DNA of 64,000 bases from NCBI RefSeq assembly GCF_003600835.1, contig NZ_NQYC01000001.1:4263501-4327500 (forward strand), given 5' to 3'. The position numbers were made by a program, and so were the translations under genes. The notes below the pieces were generated by a model. That model worked only from the letters and a program-made list of their open reading frames with translations, searched no databases and was not told where the DNA came from. This document shows, piece by piece, positions 40,026 to 49,422 of the stretch. Numbering within the stretch: position 1 is the first letter of the stretch; every line of letters begins with the position of its first letter. This stretch comes from Bacillus sp. PK3_68. GTDB taxonomy: Bacteria > Bacillota > Bacilli > Bacillales > Domibacillaceae.

Positions 40026-40058
40026 GACAAGCCTGTTCTACTGAAGCGGAATTTAAAC

Positions 40059-40099
40059 AATAAAAACCTGGATCGTTTGTCGATCCAGGTTTTTATTGT
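40059..40099. terminator. Bidirectional terminator
   Basis: Perfect 17-bp inverted repeat AATAAAAACCTGGATCG / CGATCCAGGTTTTTATT between convergent genes; works on both strands. Confidence 0.92.
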
Positions 40100-40118
40100 T
40101 TATTTCTAGAAGGAAGAC

Positions 40119-41864
40119 CTAAGCAAGCACCAATTCCTTATCATCAGAGGCGGGCACACCATTGACGATTTGTTCTACTTCCCAGCCTTCTAATGTTTCT
40201 TTCTTTAGTAAAGCGTCTACTAATTGATGGAATTGTTCTTCGCGTTCTGCAATCAATTGTTCTGAAATAGAGAGAGCTTTGTCAAATAACTGTTGCATTT
40301 TTGTTTCCCGTTCCATTTTAACAAAGGTTAATGTAAAGCCATCTTGCAGCACACCCATATCTACCATTTGTTCAATGATTTGTTTGGCCTGCTGAACGTC
40401 ACCACTGACTCCGATGCTATGCTCACCAAGAAATTTTCGTTCTGCTGTGCCGCCTGACAGAATCATGGCGACTTGATCAAGCAGCTCACTGGCGGTGGAT
40501 AGGTGCAATTCTTTTGGGATAGGAGCGACATAACCGAGCGCCTGTCCTCTTGGAATAATAGTGGCTTTTCTTACCGACCCCGGTTTGGTAGCTGCAGCAA
40601 CTAAAGCATGGCCTGCTTCATGAATCGCTACCCGGCGCTTTGTTTCAGGGTCTTGCAGCGTACGTGAAGTGCTTCCAAGAATTGTACGATCTAACGCATA
40701 ATCAAGATCGCTCTTTTCGATGATGCTGCGGTTGTTACGAATCGCACTTCGGCTAGCCGTCTCAAATAGTGAACTTAACTCCGCACCTGAAAACCCAGAC
40801 GTACTTTCTGCTAAATCACCGAGTGAGGAGAGCACATTTTCAGCGAGTTTTTTTCCTTTAATGTGAATGTCGATAATTTCTCGTCTGCCTTTTGTGTCCG
40901 GCAATGGAACGAGGAAAGAGAAATCAATCCGTCCGGGACGAAGGAAGGCTTCATCAAGCATGTCTTTTCTGTTGGTAGCAGCTATAAACAGGATATCATC
41001 ATTGGAATGGCCGCCATCGAGTTGAACAAGAAGTTCGGTTAGCGTCTTTTCAGATTCCTCTCCGCCATGAGCCTTGCGGCGGCCGGCTAGAGCATCCACT
41101 TCATCGATGAAAATCACGGCTGGTTTTTGTTTTCTTGCTTGTTCGAATAAACTGCGGACACGAGAAGCTCCAACCCCAACAAATAACTCGGTAAAAGCCG
41201 ATCCGCTTGCTGAAAAGAAGTTGGCATTCAGTTCTTTTGCAATCGCTTGAGCGAGCAATGTTTTACCAGTTCCAGGAGGCCCGTATAACAAGATGCCTCT
41301 TGGAGCTTTGACGCCAATTTCAGCGGAACGCTCAGGATTTTTTAGGATAGACAAGGTTTGCTTAATCTCCGCTTTCATTTCTGCTGATAGTCCACCTACA
41401 TCATTTAACGTGATGGAAGGAAGGGGGATCGCTTTCGATAAACTGTTTTTCATCGCTTTTGTTGAAGAAGTGGTACCGCTTCGTCCCTTTTTATAAAGAA
41501 CAGCAGCAGCAGCGACGATTACTAATAGCACACCCCCGATTATTAAATTGTCATAGGGCCCTTTATTTGAGTAAGAATAACGAATATTATAGGTTTCAAC
41601 CAATCGGTCTACCGAAGTGCTTCCGGGAGAAGTATAGGAGACGTATTGGTGATCTTTAGTAGTGAGATAAAGAGCGCCGTCAGGCTTTTCTTGTAAAGAA
41701 ACAGGAGCTCCTTTTTGTTCCTGTATAATCTTTTCCATTGACGAGAAGGAAATAGTGACTGCCTTATCAACGTCTTTCAATGACCAGGAAATCGCTGCTA
41801 CAGCGATGGCGATTAAGGCGAACAGCGGAAAAAGCTTTTTCATTAAACTGGACTTAGCTTCCAC
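40119..41864 (-). CDS. FtsH-like membrane AAA protease (extra paralogue)
   Basis: 581 residues. Two membrane helices (about 12-28 and 105-125) flank an outer loop; then an AAA domain with Walker A GPPGTGKT, Walker B VIFIDEVDAL and LRPGRID; then a zinc protease domain with H-E-A-G-H and the third ligand Asp in GVSGDVQQA. All catalytic residues are present. It is shorter than and diverged from the usual housekeeping FtsH (about 630-640 residues, normally by hprT), so it is probably a second, specialised copy. Alone on its strand. Confidence 0.88.
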   Translation of the reverse strand: MEAKSSLMKKLFPLFALIAIAVAAISWSLKDVDKAVTISFSSMEKIIQEQKGAPVSLQEKPDGALYLTTKDHQYVSYTSPGSTSVDRLVETYNIRYSYSNKGPYDNLIIGGVLLVIVAAAAVLYKKGRSGTTSSTKAMKNSLSKAIPLPSITLNDVGGLSAEMKAEIKQTLSILKNPERSAEIGVKAPRGILLYGPPGTGKTLLAQAIAKELNANFFSASGSAFTELFVGVGASRVRSLFEQARKQKPAVIFIDEVDALAGRRKAHGGEESEKTLTELLVQLDGGHSNDDILFIAATNRKDMLDEAFLRPGRIDFSFLVPLPDTKGRREIIDIHIKGKKLAENVLSSLGDLAESTSGFSGAELSSLFETASRSAIRNNRSIIEKSDLDYALDRTILGSTSRTLQDPETKRRVAIHEAGHALVAAATKPGSVRKATIIPRGQALGYVAPIPKELHLSTASELLDQVAMILSGGTAERKFLGEHSIGVSGDVQQAKQIIEQMVDMGVLQDGFTLTFVKMERETKMQQLFDKALSISEQLIAEREEQFHQLVDALLKKETLEGWEVEQIVNGVPASDDKELVLA

Positions 41865-42014
41865 TCAATTCAACTCCCTAAATAATATATATATCTATTA
41901 TAAGTATTTGAAATTATATATAAATAGGTAAAAAGTAATATATATTTTGTCAAATTAAAGAAATATGACTATGATGCTTGCTTGGTAAATGGCTAGAAGT
42001 GGGTAAAAAGATTT

Positions 42015-42034
42015 AAATCATCTATAGATGATTT
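42015..42034. repeat. Perfect 20-base palindrome
   Basis: AAATCATCTATAGATGATTT reads the same on both strands and lies 30 bases upstream of the sortase frame, between two divergent genes. It could bind a dimeric regulator. Confidence 0.6.
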
Positions 42035-42064
42035 ATAAGGAATTGTATAAATAGTAGCAATCAT

Positions 42065-42472
42065 ATGTCTATATTTTTGCCTGGAATTTATCAAAAAGCT
42101 ACACCAGTATATGGTGCCTCATTCTCTCTTGTAGAGAGAACAGGTAAGAATGTGTATGTTTTAATAAATAATGTTTATCGTTTAGATGAACCCGGAAAGC
42201 AAGATGGAAGCTTTGCTATTGCAGGGCACCGCTCCGCTGTGTTTGGCAAGTTTTTTAACAGACTAGAGGAACTGAAGAGCGGCAGCTTAGTCAAACTGGA
42301 GACAGAAGATCGACAAATGATGTTTAAAGTATTTGATAAGAAAATTGTTGCACCTGAAGAGGTAAACGTACTGCAGGCGCAAAGGGGAAAGTCGCTGCTG
42401 TCACTGGTAACTTGTCATCCGCAACATTCATCAAAGTATCGTCTGGTCATACAAGCAAAACGGATTCAATGA
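42065..42472 (+). pseudogene. Sortase (class D-like), lacking its N-terminus
   Basis: 135 residues with the complete catalytic set of sortases: His in FAIAGHRS, Cys in LLSLVTCHP, and Arg in SKYRLVIQ. Sortases anchor surface proteins to the wall and need an N-terminal membrane helix; here neither that helix nor the first strand is present, and no frame upstream supplies them (stops in all three). The ATG has no close ribosome binding site. Probably a 5'-truncated gene; a very short functional enzyme is less likely. No sortase substrate or pilin gene lies nearby. Confidence 0.6.
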
Positions 42473-42473
42473 G

Positions 42474-42519
42474 AGGCTGTCTCAAAAATTGCGTATCGCA
42501 ATTTTTGGACAGCCTTTTT
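42474..42519 (+). terminator. Long terminator hairpin
   Basis: A 19-bp stem with a single bulged base (AGGCTGTC-TCAAAAATTGCG with its complement) around TAT, followed by T run. Confidence 0.82.
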
Positions 42520-42595
42520 GAGACTAAGGCTATATAATGGAAAAGAACTTATATAATATAAGGATCACTGAGGAGGGAATGGAACAAGGAATAAT

Positions 42596-43345
42596 ATGGT
42601 TCAATTAAAGACGATGATTCAATTCAAACAGGCTGGAAAGTTTCAGGTAAATGGCAAAGAAAAACGCATGGTACTAAAGAATGTGACAGCAGAGGTACCC
42701 GAAGGAGCGATTATTACGCTGGTGGGGCCTTCTGGTTCAGGGAAAAGCACGCTTCTGTCTCTTTGCAATCTGTTGCTGACTCCGGATGAGGGGGAAGTAT
42801 GGATACAGGGAAGAGAAGTAAGAAACTGGGATGTGAATAAGCTGCGACAACAGGCAGCGCTGGCTTTTCAGACAGCCCCGATGATCCCAGGAACAGTGCA
42901 TGACAATTTGCTACTGGCAGCGCGAATTCATGGTACTGCGCTCTCCTCTCCTGAAGAATTGCTTCGTTATGTAGGTCTTTCAAAAGATTTACTGCAAAGA
43001 AGCGCAGAGGAAATTTCAGGAGGCCAGAAACAAAGAGTGGCACTTGCAAGAACGCTTGTAAATGAATCTTCTATATTAATGCTCGATGAAATTACTTCGG
43101 CTTTAGACCCTTCAGCAGCCAGAGAGATAGAAGAATTAATAATGAAAATACATAAAGATGAGCACAAAACGATCTTATGGGTGACTCATGATCTAGAGCA
43201 GGCACGAAGAATTGGACACTACACGTGGCTGCTTGTAGAGGGGCAGCTGATTGAAAAGGCAGATACAGAGTCATTTTTCCATCAGCCAAAAGAAGAGTTA
43301 ACACGCCGATTTTTACGGGGCGAACTAAGTGGAGGCAGAGCATAA
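42596..43345 (+). CDS. fetA: ABC transporter ATP-binding protein, FetA-like
   Basis: 249-residue ABC ATPase: Walker A GPSGSGKST, Q-loop in ALAFQTAPM, signature ISGGQKQRVALA, Walker B LMLDEITSALD, and H-loop WVTHD. Its membrane partner, which begins two bases later, belongs to the FetB family; in E. coli FetAB exports iron and protects against peroxide. It may also export another metal or act on phosphate. AAGGA precedes the ATG weakly. Confidence 0.86.
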   Translation: MVQLKTMIQFKQAGKFQVNGKEKRMVLKNVTAEVPEGAIITLVGPSGSGKSTLLSLCNLLLTPDEGEVWIQGREVRNWDVNKLRQQAALAFQTAPMIPGTVHDNLLLAARIHGTALSSPEELLRYVGLSKDLLQRSAEEISGGQKQRVALARTLVNESSILMLDEITSALDPSAAREIEELIMKIHKDEHKTILWVTHDLEQARRIGHYTWLLVEGQLIEKADTESFFHQPKEELTRRFLRGELSGGRA

Positions 43346-43346
43346 C

Positions 43347-44105
43347 ATGAGTTTGTTTACACTATCTTTAGCCGTTATATTTGTTGGGGTGGCTGTCCTA
43401 CTGTCAAGCGGATTAAAGCTTGGATTAGAGAAGGACATCATTATTGCAGCTGCCCGCTCTGCTATTCAGTTAATGGCCATCGGTTACGTTCTAACCTTTA
43501 TCTTTTCTGCAGATAACCCTGTTTTTATGCTTATTATGATTGTTTTAATGATTGCCGTTGCTACTCTCAATATTGTCAAACGAAAGGCCGAGATTCCGGG
43601 GATCAGCTGGCGAATAGTTATGACTTTGTTTGTTATTGAGGCAGTGTCCATGCTGTTTTTAATTGGGTTGAAGATTATTCCGCCAGCCCCAAGGTACGTT
43701 ATCCCATTTAGCGGGATGATCATCGGGAGTTCGATGATCATAGCGAGCTTATTACTGAACAGGATGAAAGCCGAAATTATTTCAAGAAAAGCGGAAATAA
43801 ATGTTATTCTTTCGCTCGGAGGCACACCTAAACAAGCGGTACAGATGATTTTAAAAGATGCGGTCCGTGCCAGCATGATTCCCAGCATTGACAGCGCAAA
43901 AACCATTGGGCTTGTACAGTTGCCAGGGATGATGACAGGACAAATTATTGCGGGTGCTGATCCGGTTCAGGCCGTTCGTTTTCAGCTAATTATTGTCTTT
44001 TCTTCTTTAGCAACAGCAGCTTTAACCAGCATAATTTTGGCAAGACTTGTTTATCCGGCTTTGTTTAATCAATATCAACAGTTATCTTTTAAAGAATCAT
44101 CATAA
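43347..44105 (+). CDS. fetB: FetB-like metal exporter permease (UPF0014)
   Basis: 252 residues, seven membrane helices, with family landmarks AARSAIQLMAIGYVL, IPFSGMIIGSSMI, LSLGGTPKQA and GLVQLPGMMTGQIIAGADPVQAVRFQ. Pairs with the ATPase encoded immediately upstream. ATG 43347 follows GGAGG at a distance of ten bases; ATG 43329 lies inside the ATPase gene and is less likely. Inner membrane; iron or another divalent metal is the likely cargo. Confidence 0.87.
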   Translation: MSLFTLSLAVIFVGVAVLLSSGLKLGLEKDIIIAAARSAIQLMAIGYVLTFIFSADNPVFMLIMIVLMIAVATLNIVKRKAEIPGISWRIVMTLFVIEAVSMLFLIGLKIIPPAPRYVIPFSGMIIGSSMIIASLLLNRMKAEIISRKAEINVILSLGGTPKQAVQMILKDAVRASMIPSIDSAKTIGLVQLPGMMTGQIIAGADPVQAVRFQLIIVFSSLATAALTSIILARLVYPALFNQYQQLSFKESS

Positions 44106-44216
44106 AAATAAATGTCATGATGTGTGCAATTCAAACAGCCCACAAATTACCACATTAAAGATCCTCTAAATAGGAGAAGCTACTGTATGTACAATCACCA
44201 AAAGGAGGATTATGGG

Positions 44217-44453
44217 ATGAACAACAGACCAAAACCAGATGACAGATCAAACAATGTGGAAAGATTGCAGGAGATGGTAGAAAATACAATCGGAAACATG
44301 GAAAGAGCAGAAGAAACAATGATGAATGCTGAAGCGGAACAGCGTGAAGCGATTGAAGAGAAGAACGCACGCCGAAGAGAAAGTATTGCGGGAATGCGGG
44401 CGGAAATTAAAGATGAAGCAAGCGACCGTGAAAACGGACAGATCAATGGTTAA
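44217..44453 (+). CDS. tlp: Small acid-soluble spore protein Tlp
   Basis: 78 residues, beginning MNNRPKPDDRSNNVERLQEMVENTI, the standard Tlp pattern (PDDRSDNVEKLQ), followed by helical repeats and a KDEASDRENG tail. Tlp is made in the forespore under sigma G. AAGGAGG precedes the ATG at 44217; in-frame ATGs further upstream lack such a site. Its presence supports a spore-forming host. A perfect terminator follows. Confidence 0.9.
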   Translation: MNNRPKPDDRSNNVERLQEMVENTIGNMERAEETMMNAEAEQREAIEEKNARRRESIAGMRAEIKDEASDRENGQING

Positions 44454-44486
44454 TAAAAAGGACGCAGATTTGCGTCCTTTTTATTA
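44452..44486 (+). terminator. Terminator of tlp
   Basis: Perfect stem AATAAAAAGGACGCA / TGCGTCCTTTTTATT with a 3-4 base loop; also works for the convergent MFS gene. Confidence 0.9.
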
Positions 44487-44528
44487 ACGTTCAACTTTAC
44501 ATAATATATTTATAATTAACTATGGCGT

Positions 44529-45749
44529 TTAGAAATTTTCTTTGGTATTCCTCAATGTCTCATTCATCCTCATAGCTGTGATCATACCTGCTGCTAAAGG
44601 CAAGCATGCCACTAAACCAATCGCCCAGCTTACATTTAGCCTATCAGAAATGATACCGGCCATCAGTGCGCCAAAGACATAACCGCTGTCACGCCAGAAA
44701 CGATAAATACCTGTAGAGGTAGCTCTCCAGCTTGAAGGGACAATGTCGCTGATGGATGCTATCAAAGTTGGATAGACCATAGCTGTTCCAATTCCTAACA
44801 AGGCTGCTCCTATAATCCATAAGGAATAGGTATCGATGAAGAGGAGTGACCAAAGAGAAAAAGCCTGCAGCCACATGCCGACGGTAATTAACCATTTACG
44901 GCCAATCCGATCACTCAAGGCCCCTGTAAAAAGCTGAAAAACTCCCCATGCTGCGGGATAAATAGCCGTAATTAATCCAATCTGTCCGATGCTCAATCCC
45001 CTTGAAGAAAAAAATAACGGAAATAATCCCCAGGCCATACCATCTTTTAAATTGGTTGCCAATCCAGCAAAACTGGCACTTGATAAATTCTTATCTTTCC
45101 AAGTTGTTTTCCAAAACACAGTTTTTAAATTATTTGTTTGTACATCGTCTATCTTTAAATTTTTAATATGTTTTTCTGTGTCAGTTGTCACTAATGAAAG
45201 CAAAAAGCCAAAAACGGCAATACCGATGCCAATGTAAAATGGTTCGGGGCGCAAAGAATAGTTGGATGCCGTGTATCCTGAAATCATAGCAAACAAGGCC
45301 ACCCCAATGTAACCGGCAAATTCATTTAATCCGATGGCTAAGCCACGCTGTGTCTTTTTTGACAAATCAATCTTCATATTTACGGTCATGGACCATGTGA
45401 GTCCTTGATTAATTCCTAACAGGATGTTAGCAAATACAATCATCCACCAAAATTGAGCAAAAATAATGATTAATGGAACGAATAATCCAATAAACCAGCC
45501 TATTAACAGCACTTGTCTTCTTCCGATCCGGTCTGCTAAATTTCCGGCAAAGAAGTTAACAATCGCTTTCGAAAATCCAAAGCTGATAATAAAAGACAGG
45601 GCGGCACTGGCTGAAGCAATGCCAAATTGCTCTTCCCCTATGAGAGGAAGAATGGTTCTTTCAAGGCCGACCATGGAGCCTACAAATAAATTAATAACGA
45701 TTAATAATGAAAATGGCAGAAGGTTTTCCTTTATGCCAATCGTATTCAA
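44529..45749 (-). CDS. MFS transporter
   Basis: 406 residues, about twelve membrane helices, with two copies of the MFS loop motif (NLADRIGRRQVLLIGW and ALSDRIGRKWLITVGM). The subfamily and substrate are not clear; the layout suits a drug or metabolite exporter. ATG 45782 has no ribosome binding site; TTG 45749 follows AGAGGTGAG and is preferred. Lies alone on the minus strand. Confidence 0.82.
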   Translation of the reverse strand: MNTIGIKENLLPFSLLIVINLFVGSMVGLERTILPLIGEEQFGIASASAALSFIISFGFSKAIVNFFAGNLADRIGRRQVLLIGWFIGLFVPLIIIFAQFWWMIVFANILLGINQGLTWSMTVNMKIDLSKKTQRGLAIGLNEFAGYIGVALFAMISGYTASNYSLRPEPFYIGIGIAVFGFLLSLVTTDTEKHIKNLKIDDVQTNNLKTVFWKTTWKDKNLSSASFAGLATNLKDGMAWGLFPLFFSSRGLSIGQIGLITAIYPAAWGVFQLFTGALSDRIGRKWLITVGMWLQAFSLWSLLFIDTYSLWIIGAALLGIGTAMVYPTLIASISDIVPSSWRATSTGIYRFWRDSGYVFGALMAGIISDRLNVSWAIGLVACLPLAAGMITAMRMNETLRNTKENF

Positions 45750-46024
45750 ATTACTCACCTCTTGGAAAGGATATTTTTTCATAAGGACACTTTTTTGAAA
45801 GACTGTTTTCTATGGTTATAAATGCTTAGCAATAGAGATTATTTATTACAAACTATTGAGCTGGTTAAAACCATTATACCCATATGGGTATGAAAGTGTA
45901 AATGGGGTTTTAAATTCAAACAAGAGGTTTTCATATTTATAGAAGAAACGAGCGGAACGTTAAATGTTGCACCTCTCTGTTTTGTTTTCCGTAAGATAAA
46001 GTGAAGGGGATAGGGGGGAAGCAT

Positions 46025-46465
46025 ATGCATAATGCGTATCATTACTCTGTTGTAAGCAGGCAAACTAATCAGTTGATTGCCAATGTTGAAAAGGCGATCA
46101 ATGGAGAATATACGGCCATTCAATGCTATGCAAAGCTGGCGGAAATGGCTCCAAGTAAGGGAGTAAAAAAACAAATTCTTGAAATTCGTCGAGATGAAAA
46201 AAGGCATTTCCAGCAATTCATGCAAATGTATATTCAATTAACCGGGCGTCAACCACAACCGCAGCTTTTAGAACGCTGCCCTAACAAATATATTAAAGGT
46301 CTGGAATTCGCTTTAAAAGATGAACAAGAAACAGTGGATTTTTATTTAGACATTGCGGACGAAGCACCTAGCCAATATATCAAGGAAACGTTTCGCAGAG
46401 CAGCAGCAGATGAACAAAACCACGCTGTTTGGTTCCTTTATTACTTTGTCAAAGGGAGAGATTGA
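46025..46465 (+). CDS. Ferritin-like domain protein
   Basis: 146 residues of a four-helix ferritin-like fold: E-Y-T-A-I-Q-C-Y, E-I-R-R-D-E-K-R-H, D-E-Q-E-T-V-D-F-Y and A-A-A-D-E-Q-N-H-A supply the Glu and His needed for a di-iron site. The role could be metal storage or peroxide defence; similar Bacillus proteins (YhjR type) are uncharacterised. GGGGGAAG precedes ATG 46025. A terminator follows. Confidence 0.8.
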   Translation: MHNAYHYSVVSRQTNQLIANVEKAINGEYTAIQCYAKLAEMAPSKGVKKQILEIRRDEKRHFQQFMQMYIQLTGRQPQPQLLERCPNKYIKGLEFALKDEQETVDFYLDIADEAPSQYIKETFRRAAADEQNHAVWFLYYFVKGRD

Positions 46466-46836
46466 GAGGAAAAATTGAGCACAAGAATACTTGCTTTCAA
46501 CAGGTATTTTTATTCTTTGCCGCGTGGTTTTTAAAGACAAAAGAGTTTCCGCGATTACAGAACAATCAATAATATTGGCAAAAATATTTATGTGAAAAAT
46601 TCAAATAATATTTCAAAATACTTCTATTAAAAACCATGTAAATAGGAAACGCTAGTGCTTGTATTCACTGTGAAAATAAAAAACAAATTGAAAACACTCG
46701 TAAAATTCATCAAAAGAATGCCGTTTTATCATTTCTTTCGCCTTCTATGGGAGGAGAAAATTTGCATGTTTCTTCTTTTTATGAAAGGGAAATGAATGAT
46801 GTCAAGAAATAACAGTGGAATCAGCAGGAGGGAATT
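46466..46836. other. Gap with terminator; otherwise empty
   Basis: A hairpin with T run at 46485-46518 (AAGAATACTTG / CAGGTATTTTTATTCTT) ends the ferritin-like gene. The remaining 320 bases are AT-rich with no gene or RNA I can identify; AGGAGGGA at the end belongs to the reductase. Confidence 0.55.
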
Positions 46837-47747
46837 ATGATTAGTGGAGTGATAGATGTAGCCATTTTAGGCGGAGGCCCAGGCGGGTTAAGCGCAGCTC
46901 TCGTATTAGGAAGATCCTTAAAGAAAGTAATAGTAATCGATGAGGGAAAGCCGAGAAACCAGGTAACCGTTAAAGCACATGGATTCTTAACGAGAGACGG
47001 AGTAAGTCCCTCTGAAATTAGAGAAGCAGCTCATGAACAAATGAAGGCGTATCCTAATGTCCAGATATGGAAAGACGTTGTTGAAAGTATTAATAAAAAC
47101 AATGGAGTTTTTGTCATAAAAACAAAAAAGGGGAACACCGTATTGAGCAGAAAGGTGATCGCTGCTATGGGGATGAAAGATCATTTGCCAGATATTCCAG
47201 GAATAAAGGAAGTGTACGGGAAAACATTATTTCATTGCCCTTATTGTGACGGGTGGGAACGGAAGAATGAATCGCTCGCTGTAATCGGCAATGGGAAAGC
47301 ATTGATGCCTTTTATAAAAATTATTTATAACTGGAGCAAAGATCTAATTGTATTTACAAATGGAGAGGCCAATATCAGTGATGAAGAAAAGCAGCAGCTT
47401 GTGCAGCACCACATCCAATTAAAAGAGTCTCCGATCCGAGCAATCACATCGAGCAATGGAAAAATGGAACGGGTCATTTTGGAAAATGGAGAGTCGATCC
47501 CAAGAAAAGGGGATTCATGACAACGACTGGGGAAAAGCAAGCTTCTATGATTCCTGCCACGCTAGGTGTTCCGCTAAATGAAAAGGGAGAATATGAAACT
47601 GATGAACACGGGCAGACAAATGTCAAAGGGCTATTCGTTATCGGTGATGCCAAAAACACATTTACGAGTCTGATTGGCGCTGCTAGTCAGGGATATGAAG
47701 CGGGTGTCATCATCAATAACGAGTTTGCAGAAGAAGAATGGGACTAA
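46837..47747 (+). pseudogene. Thioredoxin reductase-like FAD oxidoreductase, frameshifted
   Basis: FAD/NAD(P)H disulfide reductase type: N-terminal FAD motif ILGGGPGGLSAA, redox pair C-P-Y-C in FHCPYCDGWE, second nucleotide motif AVIGNGKA and, in the next frame, the FAD-binding end LFVIGDAKNTF. The first frame stops at 47520 after IPRKGDS; one more G in the GGGG at 47509-47512 gives PRKGGF and a protein of about 303 residues, as usual for this group. AGGAGGGA precedes the ATG. The physiological partner is unknown. Confidence 0.87.
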
Positions 47748-47914
47748 AATAAATTTTTCCCATCATTCCTTTCAGACAAACAGCACACATAAGTAAGAGC
47801 GTGTGCATCCTTCTCCCTCTTTTAGCTGAACGGTTGTGTAATTAACCGGACATAAAAGAAGAAAAAGGCTTATATTGCAAATTTTAAAGAGAAGTGTATT
47901 AAAGCTAATACAAT

Positions 47915-47993
47915 CATGTTAATACCAAACAGTTATTTAAAAAATGATCTCCTGATTGCATGGTTTTTTAAATAGCTGTTTAATATTAATATG
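47915..47993. repeat. 30-base imperfect inverted repeat (large hairpin)
   Basis: Arms 47915-47944 and 47964-47993 match at 26 of 30 positions and two more can pair as G-U, around a 19-base loop. It lies between the reductase gene and the convergent YitT-like gene. It may be a bidirectional terminator or a miniature mobile element. Confidence 0.7.
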
Positions 47994-48046
47994 ACTTCAC
48001 TTCAAATTTTAATTTCTTGCAGCCCGTACCTGTGATCATATGTGGA

Positions 48047-48982
48047 TTAAAACCTTTCAATGATTACATCCATCATTTTAGATGCAATGTAATAGGCTAT
48101 TAATGAATATAACGCTCTATCCCAGCTGAAGATAAAACCTGCACTGCAAAAAATGAAGAAATTTATAAACATAATGATCTTGCCAATAGAAAAAGAGATT
48201 CTTTGGTTAAGCAAAATCCCCAAAATTTCTGTCCCATCAAGAGATCCACCGTACCGGATTACTACTCCAACACCAATCCCTAGGAAGGTTCCTCCCAGAA
48301 CCGATGCTAACAATAGATTTTCAGTTGGAACAGGTACATTGTAAAGAAAAAACGTTCCGAACGATAATATACCTATCCCTAATAAGGTTGTTAGTACAAA
48401 TTTTTTGCCGATTTTTTTATAGCCTAGATATAGAAAAGGAAGGTTTAAAATCAATAGAAGCAATTCTAATTTCAAATCTGTTAAATAGGATATAATGATT
48501 GAAATACCGACGATCCCACCATCAATAATATGATTCGGCACTAAAAAAATCTTTAATCCGAGAGATACAAAAAAAGCACCTAACGCAACAAACAAGGCAT
48601 GCATCATTCGCTCGGCTTTTGGTAACTTGCTTCGTTCCAACTGACCATCTTCCAGCGGCACATACTTTATCAGTATAAGTGCCGGTAATAAAAATCCAAC
48701 GCTCCCCTCAAAAAAAGCGACCAATCTAGACCAGCCAATTGGAACGATGCCTCCATAGACACCGTAGAATAAGGTCGTTGCACTTAATTGCAGGGAGTTC
48801 AATAATTTTTCCAAGAGTAGTTTCTTATGATCGTTGAATGGAAAGGGGGCGATTAATGATCCTAAACCCAAGAGATCTAAGAGGAAGTAGATAAAACTAA
48901 ATGTCACTAAGACATTTATATAAAGAAATAAAAAAATGATTAATATATAAATTTTTCCTTCTCTTTGTGTATGTGAGAACAT
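48047..48982 (-). CDS. YitT-like membrane protein with extra N-terminal helices, no DUF2179
   Basis: 311 residues. Residues 125-311 are the five-helix YitT domain (FFVSLGLKIFLVPNHIIDGGIVGISI, GTFLGIGVGVVIRYGGSLDGTEILG). Normal YitT proteins then carry a cytoplasmic DUF2179 domain of about 80 residues; here the protein ends at MMDVIIERF. Instead about 125 residues with three or more helices precede the domain. No strong ribosome binding site is clear at the start. Function of the family is not known; transport is suggested. Confidence 0.72.
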   Translation of the reverse strand: MFSHTQREGKIYILIIFLFLYINVLVTFSFIYFLLDLLGLGSLIAPFPFNDHKKLLLEKLLNSLQLSATTLFYGVYGGIVPIGWSRLVAFFEGSVGFLLPALILIKYVPLEDGQLERSKLPKAERMMHALFVALGAFFVSLGLKIFLVPNHIIDGGIVGISIIISYLTDLKLELLLLILNLPFLYLGYKKIGKKFVLTTLLGIGILSFGTFFLYNVPVPTENLLLASVLGGTFLGIGVGVVIRYGGSLDGTEILGILLNQRISFSIGKIIMFINFFIFCSAGFIFSWDRALYSLIAYYIASKMMDVIIERF

Positions 48983-49422
48983 CTAGTCGCTTTCCCCTCT
49001 CATTTGATAGACAAGTCATTGTAAATTCTATGATAGAATTTTTATTCCTAATACTAGGATTGATGAGAAGAAATTCTCTGAAATTGGAGAGAAGCCTTAA
49101 TGTGTTCTTCTAACCTGTTCTCCAATGGCTTATGATGTTTAATAAAGTCTGTATGGATTTTTTACTAAATGAAATAATTTATCTTTTTTAATAAAAGAAT
49201 CAAGCAATTATATAGGACTAAAGCGTATTTTGAGCCAGCTTTTTTCAACATACGCTTTTTTTCTTGCGTTCTTTTATCCATATTCATAATAGTTTCTTCA
49301 TCAAACCTTATTAGAAAGTACAACCGTTTTGGATAAAGAATCAATTAACTATCTGAAACTATAGACTTTTCTGTATAAAGAATTTATAGTAGTTTTAAGA
49401 CTAACTACTAACGGGAGGGTTT
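48983..49422. other. Gap with one terminator-like hairpin
   Basis: 440 bases. A stem AAAGCGTAT / ATACGCTTT around a long loop with a T run at 49220-49262 could be a terminator, although no gene precedes it on the plus strand. The minus-strand promoter of the YitT-like gene must lie near 48990-49060. Nothing else recognised. Confidence 0.5.

Noticed and set aside
42474..42519. Possible insertion sequence end
   Set aside because: The GGCTGTC sequence resembles some IS ends, but no transposase is nearby and the hairpin with T run is explained as a terminator.
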